Shown: one piece after another, positions 11,650 to 25,900 of the stretch
Layout of the letters: every line of letters begins with the position of its first letter
Numbering within the stretch: position 1 is the first letter of the stretch
From: Nymphaea colorata
Lineage: Eukaryota > Streptophyta > Magnoliopsida > Nymphaeales > Nymphaeaceae
Length of the DNA: 64,000 nt
Assembly (NCBI RefSeq): GCF_008831285.2
Contig: NC_045150.1
Span: 6,460,001 to 6,524,000 of the forward strand
Reading direction: 5' to 3'
Program-made: the position numbers and the translations under genes
Notes under the pieces: model-generated
What the model was told of the DNA's origin: nothing
Seen by the model: only the letters and a program-made list of their open reading frames with translations
Databases searched by the model: none

Positions 11650-13602
11650 AAAGGACAGAGAGAGGGCGAGCAAGAGAGGCTTCAGCTTCCAAATATACTA
11701 GATCAATAAGTGAAGCATGAGAATGCTTAGACTTTTATTGCAGATACATTTCCTCTTCATCACCTCATACTCCATGGATAGACTTGGGTTGCAGAACGGA
11801 GATGGTGAACCGTCATCTTTCTCCATTCCCAGGTCAAGGGCTGCGGACTGCACACGTAATGGTAACACAACCCCCGCTTGAGATAGACAAGCAGTTACAA
11901 GAGAGAAATAAATTGCCCAATATCCAAGCTTTAAGTGAGGCAACTCCATGACCCGTTCTGAAGTTATGAAACAATTGCATCCCCAAAAGGAACCCGAGGG
12001 GCTTCCAAGACCTCCTGGCTCCATCCATATGAAACCACTATCAGAATGCTTAACAGGCCATAGATGCCTTGACAACCACCTCCTCAAGACACCAAATGTT
12101 TGATATATATATATATATAAACAGCGAGAAAGAGAGAAGCAAACTCAATTAAGAACATGCTTTACTTACAATTATCTACACCAACACAAAACCCTTTATC
12201 GAAACAACTTGCTTTGATAGTTTTTACTAGGAATTTTTGACCTTTTCCTTCTCACTGTAAATCCTTGCTCTGACACCAAGCCAAAGAGGGTTCCCGTACC
12301 AATCTTTTCCTTGTTATTACTTCCAACCTGGGAAAAGCTACAGAAGACAGTACAATCTTGTTCCAATCAATAAGGTAATAAACAACAAAATAATAAGAGC
12401 TACAGAGCAAGAAAAAAATATTGAAGAGAGAAACTTCATCACTTCAAATATAAATTCGAAGAATTTATGAAGGTTTTTGTTAACTTTCTAATGGCCCGGT
12501 GTGGTATATACTAAATGATGTACCAGTCAATCAGCTTGAAAGTTTAAAACTTACTAATCTAGAAAAGAGCGTCCAACTCTAAGAAAATAGCTCATGTCCT
12601 GTTTACCAAATCAAACATGTGTGAGTTGTTTTTATTAATGACCTGTTGCATTGTTTTTATCTTACAGGAGCATGGTTGTCGACTTTATAGTCATGTGTAT
12701 AATTAAATGAATTAGGGTTGAGGGCTCATTTTATTGCGGGCATCATCGGAGCCTCACAGGGGAGAGGACGTCCTCCCCGCTGCAAAACTCACGGGCATCG
12801 GGCAGGGAGGCCCGTCGTACCCTTATGCCAATGCCTAGGCATAAGGGGAGATTTTTTCTATATATACAGCCATATATATTTCTAACTTGTCTCATGAACT
12901 ACTTGATTTATAAAACAAGCCATTGTACAAACACAATTTCATCCTAAAATTCGGAGTTCATTTTTGCTCATGAGTCTAATGGATCGATATAAAACATAAA
13001 AATATGTGAAGAAGACATAAATTTAGTCCTAGCAAGGTGGCTCATGTTTAGTTAATTAACTTGCTGAATTGAGTTCAGACAAATGTGATTCAAGCTGAAC
13101 TGCTTCAAGCCACGAGCTACTTGGTTCAATTCCTCCTATTCATAACTAATGACCTTCAAATTTATTCAACATGCCTATCTTGATTTTGCCTTCACTAAGT
13201 GCATTTGGCATATGATATGTAACAAATTATTTTCAAAACATGTAAGTCTTCAAGTTACCATGGATGAACAACTAGATTTTCTTGTTCTCCCTTTATGTTT
13301 GATAATAGATAATAGTAGTTTAATAATATAATTCTGAAACTAAGAAAATTAATTCAGATCTTATAATCATCATATTAGCATACAATTAGTGCATGTAAAG
13401 ACAGCTTTGAATATTTTATTAGTATCTTATAGATCAAACAATAGTATCATACTGAATTCTTCAAGCTTCGTTGTTCACTTCCTCATCGCCTCCTAGTCAA
13501 CCAAAAAAACCCAGCTTCTCATATTCACTTTGTACATTACGATTCCATTGCTCCAATAAAACACTTAGTTCCAACAGTTGCCTTTTAGCAAATATACCAA
13601 GG
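10331..13602. other. Gene-poor stretch downstream of SWC2
   Basis: TA microsatellites lie at 10650-10677, 11618-11645 and about 12100-12118. The part nearest 13602 probably includes the 3' UTR of SWC2. A 129-codon open frame at 11698-12087 (minus) has no family I recognise and no supporting splice context. Nothing else is seen. Confidence 0.5.
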
Positions 13603-16600
13603 TCAGGCTTCTCTGATGTTTTTCAGTTACCAATGCAAAAATAATTGACATGACATTGTGTAAGAACAATAATGGAAACTTACCGTTCTCTTATGAATTT
13701 AAAGGCCTCTTTTGTTGCATAAGGCAGCCCTGTTAATGGGTCCCGGTACCTACATCAACCAATTACCAACACAATGATATGTCAACAAAATTAAACAGAC
13801 TGATATTTCCAGTTATACTTATACCATTTCCATAATTCAGAAACTAGGCAGTAGAAGCTGTTCTTCATGGGAGGAAAGGAAGAAAGATTCTATGCCAACT
13901 GCATATTATATCTCCCAAGAAGAACTAAATAAAAGGTTCAGAAAGATTCTATACTATCTTCACATTATGTTTCTCAATGAAATTCAAAGAAAGGTTAACA
14001 AATGATTGATCTTGCATCGTGATTTTCCCTTCTTTGAGATTGATACCGAGAAATTCGATTTCTCTTTTTGCTATTTGAAATTTGTCCTCTGTTTTGGATA
14101 GTCTGATGCCATGCTTGCCACATATTTCAGCGAAGATTTTGAGGTGCTGTAAATGCTCATCCACAGTTTGTGAGACTATCAAAAAAACATCAATATAGTT
14201 ATTCTATGGCCTCAAGCATATAATACCACATCCGAACGATGACAATCTATTTGTCCCCTAATCTCAACAAGGTGCCTCACAAGTTTGGATCTGAGATCCA
14301 TATCAAGGCAGCGCTAGACGAGCGATTCAAATGGGACTACATAGCAAAATGGTTCGATCAGAATCATGATATTGAATGTAGTGGAATGGCTGGTAGACAC
14401 ACCAGAGTGTAGATGAAATGTCTACCAAAGAATTAGAAAATTATATCCAAAATTTGCAGATGCAGCAGAAGGCAGATATCCAAATCTGGACTTCTACTAC
14501 ACAATTGCAGGGAGGATTACATGCATCGTTAATAATCTCAAATGGACCTTATTCGAAATAGAAATTCTATCGTGGACCATTGAGAAAAACGTTCTGGATC
14601 TAACACTCCATCGGCGGCAATTATATGCTAACAATGTTTCTAGAGATTTCTTAAATTTTGTTGCAGGTCCAAAATGGGAAGAAGCATTGTGTCGAAAATT
14701 TCAGAGAATCAACTTTGTTGATTATCCAGAAGTTGCAATCTTTCAGGATGAAGAACTCATGTACAAAAATATTCCAAAAAGAAAAGAGTTTGAAGAAAGT
14801 TGCACGACACTGGAACAAATGCGCAAGTGTCTGAATTGTCAAGTCCAAACAAAAGGTTTCTGCCTTCACCATGAATTTGCAGTACGACGAATATTGGAAT
14901 CCAAGGCAGAAAGTAGTGAAACAAAAGAATGAAGACAAAACTCCAACAGGAATATATTCGGAAGATGAAAGCAAAACAATGAGTCATCCATCATTTTCCG
15001 ATTATTGCGCCAAAGATTAAATAATGAGTCATGAGTCATATTTGTTTTCTTTTGATCATGGTCCTCTTTATAGTTGGCCAATCTTGAAAAGATTGTGAAG
15101 CCACTGTTTTCTTTTGGAAAGTATTGCTCAGTGTGTGTTACTTTTGTTAGGCGAATATATTCGTTGAATTATTGTACTACCACATTTTGTGTATAAATTG
15201 ATACCACCGAGCCCCTTGGAAGGCATCGATCTTTTGCCAGCATTTTCTTGCCTAGTGCAAACTTCTCATTTTTCCTATGCCGTGAGCAGAGAGAGACGCG
15301 AAGTCTAAGTGTGTATCGCCTTTGCAACATTGGGCTTCAGTATCCAGTGGCAATCCTTCATTGGTATTGCGCAACCGCGGTCCCTCTTCCCCTCTTTTTG
15401 GTATCAAAGCCAGGTTTTTTGAGTGTGCCTTTAAGGCTTCTTTTTCTCTTGCCTTAACCTCCTTCTTTTCTTCATTCAAAAAAGACTTGACCGCTTCCAT
15501 GTTGTCATGTACTCCTTGGAGTTGTTCTTCAATTCTCTTAAAACGCTTTTCTGCATATGTGCTCCAATGAATGAGGCAGTTGAGCTGCCGGGTATTGTCA
15601 TCTTGGGTTTTAGATGATTGGGCCAAGTGCAGAAGTAGATAGCTCACATCTACTCGGAACTCAGGTGTATCTTTTTGGATTTTTTCTATCGTGGTCGTAG
15701 TATAGGCCATTTTTGGGGGGCCAATCTCCACTAAGAACATAGTTGGCCACTGTTTCGCTAGTTTCGACTTTGGGGCCTTTGGGTGAAGTCATCATCATCA
15801 TCATCTTTACGGCCGAGTCTCTATTTGGGGATAAAGCTTCCTCAGAGAACGTTTTGATGGTTGGAAGTACCGGTGGTAAGCTTAGTGATCTTGTAGGCTG
15901 CAACTATAACTGGGACTGCCTGTAGGCATGTTTTTCCGAATATTTTGAGAATATGTTCTTCCAGGACTTTCTTTCTTTGTATTTTTGGTGTTGCAGAAAT
16001 TCTCCAATCGTTGGATACCCTTGTAGAAATTCTTCACTCGAAATCTTCATTTCTGCTCTCATTGAACATGAGATAGAATCATCCGATGAAAATCAAGAAG
16101 TTTTATTTCCCGAAATAAAGAAGAATGATCTCTATATGTTGTCTGGCCATATTATGAAAATCCAGAGATCCGTCAAACAGACCAAAGTTTCACTTTCCAT
16201 GCAAGGAAGTGGAATCAGGCCAGTGTTTCTCCCATTTTTTACCAAAGAAGACGTCCAAGGATGGATAGCAAAAGGCTACAAGTTTGTCCATTTAGGACAA
16301 ATCGATGTTTTGGTAAAACCACATTCCAAGTACAAGTTAAATGCTCTGTACTTAATCTCACTCCTTGACGTTCGCCATATCAACTGGAAGCTAGCCCTTA
16401 TCTGTCAATTTACAGGAGAACTCTCAAAAGATGGATTATGTTGTTTCCAACCAAACTTCACGCTGTCACTACAAGATCCACATCTCTTGCAAGCATTTGT
16501 TCTCTGAGTTCAGATCGAAGAGGTAAATTTGGTCGCCAAATCTATATATGCTACCATTACCTCAAGATGAAAATTCAATCTCCTCCAGAGCACTATCACC

Positions 16601-19600
16601 AGCTTCAAATTGGACTACGGAATAAATTTTCCTCTGTCCATGAACAAAAATATTATGCAAGTCGGAATGGAGATTTCGAGTGAAGGATTTCTACAGGGGT
16701 ATCCAGCGATTGGAGAATTTCTACAACACCAAAAATACAAAGAAAGAAAGTCCTGGAAGAGCATATTTTCAAAATATCCGGAAAAACATGCCCACAAAAA
16801 GTCCCAGTTATAGTTGCAGCCTACAAGTTTACTAAGCTTACCATCGGTACTTCCAACCATCAAAACGTTCTCTGAGGAAGCTTTATCCCCAAATAGAGAC
16901 TCGGCCGTGAAGATGATGATGATGATGACTTCACCCAAAGGCCCCAAAGCCGAAACTAGCGAAACAGTGGTCAACTATGTTCTTAGTGGAGATTAGCCCC
17001 CAAAAATGGCCTATACTACGACCACGACAGAAGAAGTCCAGAAAGGTACACCCGAGGTACGAGCAGATGTGAGCTATCTACTTCTGCACTCAGCCTAATC
17101 ATCTAAAACCCAAGATGACAATACCCGGCAGCTCAACTGCCTCATTCATTGGAGCACATATGCATAAAAGCATTTTAAGAGAATTGAAGAGCAACTCCAA
17201 GGAGTACATGACAATATGAAAGCGGTCAAGTATCTTTTGAATGAAGAAAAGAAGGAGGTTAAGGCAAGAGAAAAAAAGCCTTAAAGGCACACTCAAAAAA
17301 CCTGTCGATCAGAGAGATAAACCCCTACTCTTTCAGCAATCGACAAAAGCCACCGGCTTACAAAGATTTTTATCTCATGCCCAATTTTAAGGATGTTGAT
17401 ATGAAAATGTTCCAGAATCAGCTTCACAATCAGCTACCTTTGTGGTTTGGCAGGTGTCAATGTTCAAAATTGGTATTTCTAAACCAAGAGAGATCACATG
17501 CTTTTTTACTTCCGGTGCTGTGAGCATGCCACTACCCAATTACTGTAAAGACATGCTGGATCTGAATCTAGTTCTGATCCAGACCCAAATGTAACATAAA
17601 CTGTTGCATTGTGGAAATGATTGTGACTTCGTTTATGTAATAGGGGGCATTATTGACGCATGTAATGTTGCGTAGCCCAACACATAAATGAGTAAAATTA
17701 CGTAACACCTCTCATATTTGGGCTGGGACTCTTGTGCACCTGTTTTTCTTTCTTTCTCAATATCAACATGCAAACATCGAGTGCAGCAGATCTCTCTAAA
17801 TCTAGCATGGTATCAAAGCTAGGATATTTCAATCAAAGGCTGTAACTTCATAAGGTATGCCCGGAAAGCTCTAGTATCGATTTCAAGTCCAGAAAATTCT
17901 CCTTCTCTCCGAAGTCCTGTTCCTTCCTATTTTCTCTCTTAAGTTTTTGCAGCAAAAAATAGACTTCTGCTGTTTTCTTTTCCCACATGATAAGTTGTCT
18001 CTAGATCTCATCTCCCATTTGATTTCTCTTGTCACTGAGTTTTCTTTTGGAAAGCCCTCGAACAAAGGATTCAACCATGAAGAAATAGAAACTAACAAAG
18101 CCCATAATGGCCTTTCATAACAAGAGCACAAAGGCACCACAATGGGGTGCAGCTGTTGCACCCGCATTGTATCAACACGTATGCAAGCAATATAGACACT
18201 TAAATGTGTGCATCATGTAACTAGACTTATGTACATAGGACAAAGCATATGTAAATGCTAGCAAGACCAATACTTCATTAAAAAGACAAACTGATAAAGC
18301 AATTGGGCTTCAATTTGTTCATACTGAAAAATCAAGTGATTGATCTATTTACAAAGGGGTTGACAAAGTACAGCTTTTGATAGTTAAAGGACAAGTTGTA
18401 CACGATTCAAAAGTGTGTATAACTTGAGGAGGATGTTTAGACGTGTTGGATGTCTATTCAGTTCTAATTCAGACCCACATGTAACAGAAAATTTTTCTGG
18501 TATGGATCTGATTGTAACCTTGTTTGTGTAAGAAGGGGCATAAACATCCAACATAATGTTGTGTAACTGCAACCTACATATATAGGAAAAACTTAGGTCG
18601 TGCCCTGCATTTTTGGGCTGACTCTCGTGCACCTCTTTTTCTTCCTTTATCAATATCTTCCTGCAAATAGACTGCAGCCCTAAATCTTGCAGTTATTTCT
18701 TCTTTAAGGATTGCAGAATGCCACAAGAAGCAGTAAATACATGTTTTTTTGCTGAGTTTCAATTAACTATCTCTGCATTTGAAGGGGAACCAACTTTCGT
18801 TGAGGAGATGTCTCAAATTGCTGTGGCACAGTTGATTCAATTGATTTTTAGTTCATATGAACAAGAAAAACTAGTAATTTAAATAATGTTAATTAGAATT
18901 ACTACAAAGTAAACAAAGTCAAAATGTAACTTTCTCTTGCAATAATCCAACAAAAATGTCATATGGTCGTGCTAAAAAGGCTCCAGTAGCATCCCCAAAT
19001 GAAATTTCTAAAGCAAGGAAAGTTAACAGATTATTCAACAACAATACATCAGAAACAAGTACAGGAATAAAGATCACTAAAAGAGGATGGCATATTACAT
19101 GGCAGGCCTAGACGTAACAGCACAAAGAACTTGCTCCGAATCTGCATAAAACAAACAGTGTGAACTCAACGGCAATATAATAAAGAAGAGACAACTCCAC
19201 TGCAACAAGATTTCAGATAGGACCAGCTAAGAAACTAAAATTAGGGGGCACAAATCCATTTTAAAGCCACAACTTCAGTTTCCATTTCTTTAAATCCCAA
19301 CGTTTACAATCAGAATAAGATGCAAATATACAGCAAAGGAACAACTGGGAGAAAACATAGAATCAGCAACCAATGGTGGATAGATATAAAAACAAATTCT
19401 TAGGACTGCACAACCAATGAATTCATATGGCTATTATAATTTTGTGCTCAGAAAAAAGCATTTCACAAAAAAGACAACAAATTTGTCCACCAGTATAGAT
19501 GAGATATAATGACTTTCAAACTTGTAAAAGAAACCCAGTTACATTAGAAAAAACTCTTAGCACATCTAGCATGACACTGTGTTGAACAGGCCTATCAAAC

Positions 19601-22600
19601 AGTTCATTAGAAAGACCGGGAATGATACGTGACATGCCTACTAGAAGCCAGCCAATTACAAGATGGTGACCATGCAGATTCATTCATTCATTTTCATCAT
19701 AGTCATGAATATCATAATATCAGCAACAATTTAGAAAACATGAAGCTGATGCTGCTGATTTAATCTTTTCGACAAGCTGAAAACTGTCATAAGAAATTCA
19801 GCACTGAGAAAAAGATGTATATTTTATGACATTATCATGATAGAGATGAAATTTTATTACACATTCAGCCTAATTTTCTCCTGTTCATCTACCTTATATT
19901 CTAAAAACCTTTTAAAATAATTATTTTTTTGTAGTTTTTGTAAGAAAATACCGATGAACATATTGTCTATACCTTTTTGAAAAATGAATGTACAAATTCA
20001 ATCTTTGAAAACTTTCTAAGGTTTCACAAGATTTTCCCCAAGAAAAATTGTTTTTAAAAATACTCCCCAAAAATTACCAAGAATCATATTGATGACTATG
20101 ATTGTAACCCTAAATGAAGGTAGATCCAGAACCTTGTCTTCCATTTATTCTTGAATGAAGTGTTGATCAAATCTACATGGTTCATCTTACCAAACGTGTT
20201 ACAACCAATGTTGTCAAAATCACCCGATAAAGTACAGAAAAGCATACTTCATAGCAAAGGACACATTAAATTATTTCAAAAAATAAGAAAACAGTTTAAG
20301 CGGGTACAAGGCACACTATAACAGCTACTACATTTGGTCTATGTCACATGGACCCTCCTAGAGAGTGGAAAGGCACCATACCCAAGTTGATGAAGCTGGA
20401 CATGTGTGCTGGCATGGGACAACTGGTATGGGACAAGAGGCTTGGACATAGCAGACTCATTTTTTTGTATTTTTCTGGCTATATTTGGATTTGTGTTGTT
20501 TAGCAATTTATATTTTATGAATATAAACAATGGATATATATGTTTGGTCTCTATATCCACAACAAAAGCTGAACATCAAGTGATGGCTACTATTAACATG
20601 AAAATTGTATGGCTGAAAAGTCTTATAAAAAGTATGGTAATCAATATTCACAAAGCTATCATGCTCTGTTGTGACAACAAAAGCACAATCTTCATGGCCA
20701 CTAATTATGCATTCCGATGGGTAGATTGTCTTATTGTACAACAAAGAATATCTTCCGAAGACCTTAGAACTAACTTTTGTCACCTCATAGTACCAACTTG
20801 TGCATTTATGCACCCAAGGTTCTTGCATCCAACACATTACAATTTCTTGTCAGCAAATTTTTGGTGATCACACCGTAAGTTTGAGTAGGGGAGAGGTTTA
20901 GTTTTTAAGTAAGTGCCGATATCATTGTCACATATATCATTTATGGGTGTTATACGACAAAGTATTTCTCAGGTATAATATGGCAAAATTGCATTCCTCC
21001 TCTACCTGCCCCACATTCACCTGCAGCTGCCTATCAGGCCATCTACACTGTTGGTCCAAAGGCCATCACAACATATTGCTTCTCTCCTCAAATTCTGCAT
21101 GATAGTCAACTGCAGAACCTGTTTGCTCCATCCGTGACAACTCCATGTTATAGTCCAGGTAGGCGATACGCCCAAACCGAACTGTTATAGCAGCAACAAG
21201 ATTACGCCAATTTGGTTTCCCATGTTGAGAAATGAACTACTAATACCACCTGATCCCGGCACCCTCCAAATGCACTATTGCATGTGACACTTGATTCCCA
21301 AGAGAAACTCCTTGATAGTCGAAAACCCTAAACACCCAATTCAACAGGTTTTCCCCTGAGAAATTTAGACAATTCCATTTTTGGAATCCTCATGGGCACG
21401 AAACCCTCTCCACTGGTATGGAATGTGTCATCAATTCCCCCAAGCGAATTGTGCGTACATGTTTCTAAAATGGGAGGATTCGGTGCCCCATTCCATCCCA
21501 TGGGTGGTTCTTCCGCATTCATCAGCACTCTGCTGGAGGATGGTCATTTATGGTTCGAACTCCAATGATCAAGTGATCATTTCTTTGAGAATTTCCTTTA
21601 GCTTCTGGTGTTTGGCGATAAGGGTATGCATGCACGAATCGACCTCTGAGATCCTTTGGTCACAGCTTGTCAAGCCTGCTCTCCAAGGCTGATAATGCCA
21701 CTCTCCCAGACATGTCTCTGACACCAGAAAGGAAGACATGATAGTTGTCGGCTATTACAGAGCTAACTCACACTAATTGCACTCAATAAGACACACGCAG
21801 TCTAATTAGGGCAGCACCAAACCCTAACTCCTTTCATTAAACTTCAACCAATGTTTTAAAACCTGGTGATTTGGGACTCGACTCGTTCATTCTTGCCTCG
21901 TGACTCGACAGATCAACTCAGTGACTTGGGCCAGGTTTTGTTAACTATTGTTTCTCGAAGAAAAATATATATACAACTTATCTTTTAAATATAAAAAAGC
22001 TGTAAAATGACTATATCAATATATCAGTTATAAAAAAAACTTGGCAAGAATCAATATATCAACAAAAAACAAGTCAATAAAAATCAAATACTAAGATTAA
22101 TATGTTCAACATTTACAACTATCTAATACTTAACAAATTCAACATGTATGTTAATATTATATAAAAATAAAAATCTAGAAGTAAAGAGTCCAATGTCCTA
22201 AAACTTGAAATAAATACACCGTAAAGGAAGTTAATTTTTACTTTTACCTTTTCATTTGTAATATGTAAATTTAAAAAATGAACAATAACTCTAAATTTTC
22301 ATATCTAAATAAGTTAGAAGATTCATGTCAAAAAAAAATTTAATTAAGTTCAAAATTTATCACTAGACTACACCAAGTCAAATGAGTTTTGGCTGAGTAA
22401 AGCTGAATTTTGACTGAGTCATGGCCAAGTCACGGCCGAGTTTCAACAAAAACCGAGTCCTCTTACCTGGTTGACTCGTTGGAAGGCCAAGTCAAACTAA
22501 GTCAATTGACTCGGCAAGTTTTAAACACTGATTTCAACTAAGGAGGATGATTAACAAGCAGACTTATATAGTCGGGGTGAACCAAGGTCCCAATTTTCTC

Positions 22601-22925
22601 AAGCCAACCCACTTATTCTCATATCCCTACTTCTGAGTATTTACACTTAAAAACCCGTTTACCCCCAATTTGTATTAAAGGAGCAGGAGAAAATAGGAGG
22701 AAGAAGGACAGAGGGGGAAGAACGAAGAAAAGCAGGAGATGCACCTAGCAATAGGCCATAGGAGATAAAAATGAAAATGCCTTACAATTTTTACAAACCC
22801 TCTTTTATTTTAAATCTCTTCTTTGTTATTATTTCCCAAAAAAGACCTTTTTTTAATTTGTTACCATATTAGTTTTTAAATTCCTTTTATTACAATGAAA
22901 GGCTTATTATAAAAAATTTCTTTAC

Positions 22926-22973
<48 letters not shown>

Positions 22974-25900
22974 CACACACACATACATATAGTTATATAC
23001 ATATAATCTCCATGCAACATGGATAATAGAATATATGGTTTGTGTATAGTATATACAGTATAGAGATACTCCTTGTAAATTTTTTCTCTTTTTTAATTTG
23101 TATATTCTTTTTGTATTTTTATGTAATTTTTTGTTTTGTATTTCCTTTTCTATATTACAGCTGAAGTGCTCAGCTGAGACAGATGCTGGGCTCGGCCAAA
23201 CACTCTCTTGTATCCCTATTTGAAGGGCCTTTTGGCCCTCATCAACTAATGCTTCTTGTGAAGTTTGTTTAGCACCATAATAGTGCCTTATTCCACTGTT
23301 TTAGGATTGCGTCCATAATGCATTAGTTCACTTTGTTCCTTTGCAGATTTGCTTCTTCTGTTTATTGGGTTTCTCAATATAGTTTTTGCATCTATACCGT
23401 AAAAATTTCAGGCCTATTATAATGAAATTAGCCACCACGTCTCCATTTATTGGGACATCTGAGTGGTTGCTGATCTTTCTTTCTTTTTGCCTATATTTTC
23501 TGGTTTGATCAGGTCCAGATAAAACTAGCAGTAACTATGGTTTTAAAAAAGTAAGAAAAAATATCAAAAGAACAGCATACTTCAAAGGTTTATGTCGTTA
23601 GGATAGAAGGAAAAAAAAATCAAAACGATAGTATGCTACAATGGTTTATGTATAGAAAACACATGTAACTCAAGAAGAAACTACATACAAATATACCTTA
23701 AACATCACTCGTGAAACTTTTATCACCATAGTACAAAAAGTACTTGCTTACATGTGTATGACTTTCGGTACATAATTTTTTGCAAAAAGAATAGTGGTGT
23801 AGCTCTAAGAAAAGAAAGCTACTCAAAAAATGAAGTTTACAGCAACAGTGAAGGGGTCATAGAGCAATTTTTTTTCCAGCAACTGAGTCAAAAGTAACAG
23901 CAAATGATAAAAGATTATGACAAAAAAGATTACAGAAAGTATTTTCTCAGTAGCAAACGCTATGCTCCAACAAGGACAAGAAAATCTAAAGCAACATCTG
24001 AAAGAATAATTTACACTTGTAATGCACATTCTGGCATCTGCATCAAGTGAAAATGATACATGAGAGTCAAGTTTCTACTTACAAGGAAGTTGGTTCGTAC
24101 ATATCTCAGACTGGAATGACAAACCATTGTGGAACTCCACATAGTTTTTTCCTACAAAATGTACAACGTTATCCATTAGCACAAAGGAACAAGTTAATCT
24201 GAAAAAGAAATTGCAAATTAGCAAATTAATAAAAGAAAAGAAAACGTTCAGAATCATTTTGGATACACAAGCCTTGGATTATGTTTTGCCCACCATTACT
24301 CGAGAGAGTTTCCTCCAGATAGTGGTTTATGGTCTTTTCCTTTTTTTCTTTTTTTGCCTTTTCTATCAAGAAACTAAAATGCACCCAAAAGGGCCAGTCA
24401 TACATTTTGCAACAGCAAAAATGCATATGAATAGTAAGGTCAGGACATCCCTGGTCTTTGAGTCAGACATCACACTAGCAACATTGACTATGTGATATGC
24501 AAAATAAATTTGTTCTCTCCACTTTAATAATATTAACCATATCTACACCCATTTTAGTGAGAGAAAAGGGAAATTTACAAAAAAAAACATCTAAATATCG
24601 GATGATTGGTCATTGACAACATTAACTCAAGTCTACTTCTAAGTTCATGAAATTTTACTAAATTTTCCCTGTAAAAATAATCATGAGAAATATATAGTTT
24701 TTCCGGCATATTGTCAATGACAAATCATCCACTTTTATAACAAGGATACTTTAGTCATTATCTTGCTAACAGTGTGCATTTAATAATATAGAAAAGTTAT
24801 GCAGTGTTTCAATTATTGTCAAATATTTAGATGTCTTACCATCCAGAAAGGAAAAAAAAAATCAGTATGTTTTATAGAATTTACTGGGAACAGAACTCAG
24901 TAGATCTTAATGTACAAAAGTCTCATTTCAGAGAAACAATCTTAGAAACCAAGAATGAAACTCAAACAATGTATGGTCTACATGGCAGTCATTCATTATT
25001 GACAATGAATTTTCCCACTTTGAGCTAGAAGAATACCATCTCTGGAGTAGTATCGTACTTGAGGACCATCATAGACCTCTTTGTGAACAACTGCTCTTTT
25101 CTTGACTTCCTCCTCACGAGCTAGGACATGCTCCAAATTTCTCAGATTCATAACCTCTATAACATTAGCCCCAGAACAACAATGAACAAGTTAATGCAGT
25201 TAATATACAAGACATTTTACAGTAGGATAGTCAACAAAAAAAGCATTGAGTTTGTATGGAAATGGACCTGTTTGTGCTGCTTCTAAGAGCATCTCTTCTT
25301 GAGTCATTCGCTTTTCCTCGCCTTCCTTTTTCCTTTTAATAGGCTGGAAAATAAGCACAACCAAGTGTGACGTGAATGTTAGAAGAGACAAACTACATGC
25401 ATCAAAGATTTGACAGGGACAAAATACTAAATTTATTCTAGTCAGGTCTTAGAATATGAATTGTGTGTCTACCAGCATCTTATGCAAAACGCAACAAATG
25501 CAAGAAAATTTTGATTAAGAAAAACATTTATCTACTTAAGGTGTTTGGCACAAAATAGCCAATAAAAGGATCAGTATTCCTGTGCCACCCTTGTGAATCA
25601 GATTTTATCCTTTTCTATTAGCAGAATAATCTGTTTATTAGAACTTAGATGAGAAGCAACTTCCTGACCAGGTTGTCAACTTTTACTTTTACTTTCCCAT
25701 GTCACTTCCGCTTGTGCAGGCTTCTTAGTAAAAGGAGCAAAATCCATTTTCAAGCCAATACCTTATTCTGCGTGAAGCCACTTTTTTTTTCAGATAAATA
25801 TCTTTGCCCAAAAAAACTCACACCTGCACTTCCAACAAATTATTTCGGTATGAGAAAAGCTTTGTTTAGTGTCTCTCAATAAACAAGAAACTTTTCAAAT

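Larger units (their letters stand above)
13949..17553. mobile_element. Endogenous pararetrovirus (Caulimoviridae) fragment, rearranged, inside SWC2 intron 9
   Basis: Viral-type pieces are juxtaposed in mixed orientation: an RT remnant (minus), a frameshifted unassigned segment (plus), a TATA box and tRNA-Met primer site (plus), an inverted duplicate arm (minus) and a movement-protein region (plus). Endogenous caulimovirids are widespread in angiosperm genomes. The stops, frameshifts and rearrangement show this copy cannot encode a functional virus. It lies wholly within the intron between the exons at 19099-19141 and 13684-13749. The nearest genus is not determinable by eye. Confidence 0.8.

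Noticed and set aside
11698-12087. 129-codon open frame on the minus strand
   Set aside because: No recognisable domain, no splice partners, and it lies beside a microsatellite; it cannot be separated from chance.
12270-12290. Primer-site-like sequence (TGGTGTCAGAGCAAGG) on the minus strand
   Set aside because: No LTR boundary or internal retroelement sequence around it.
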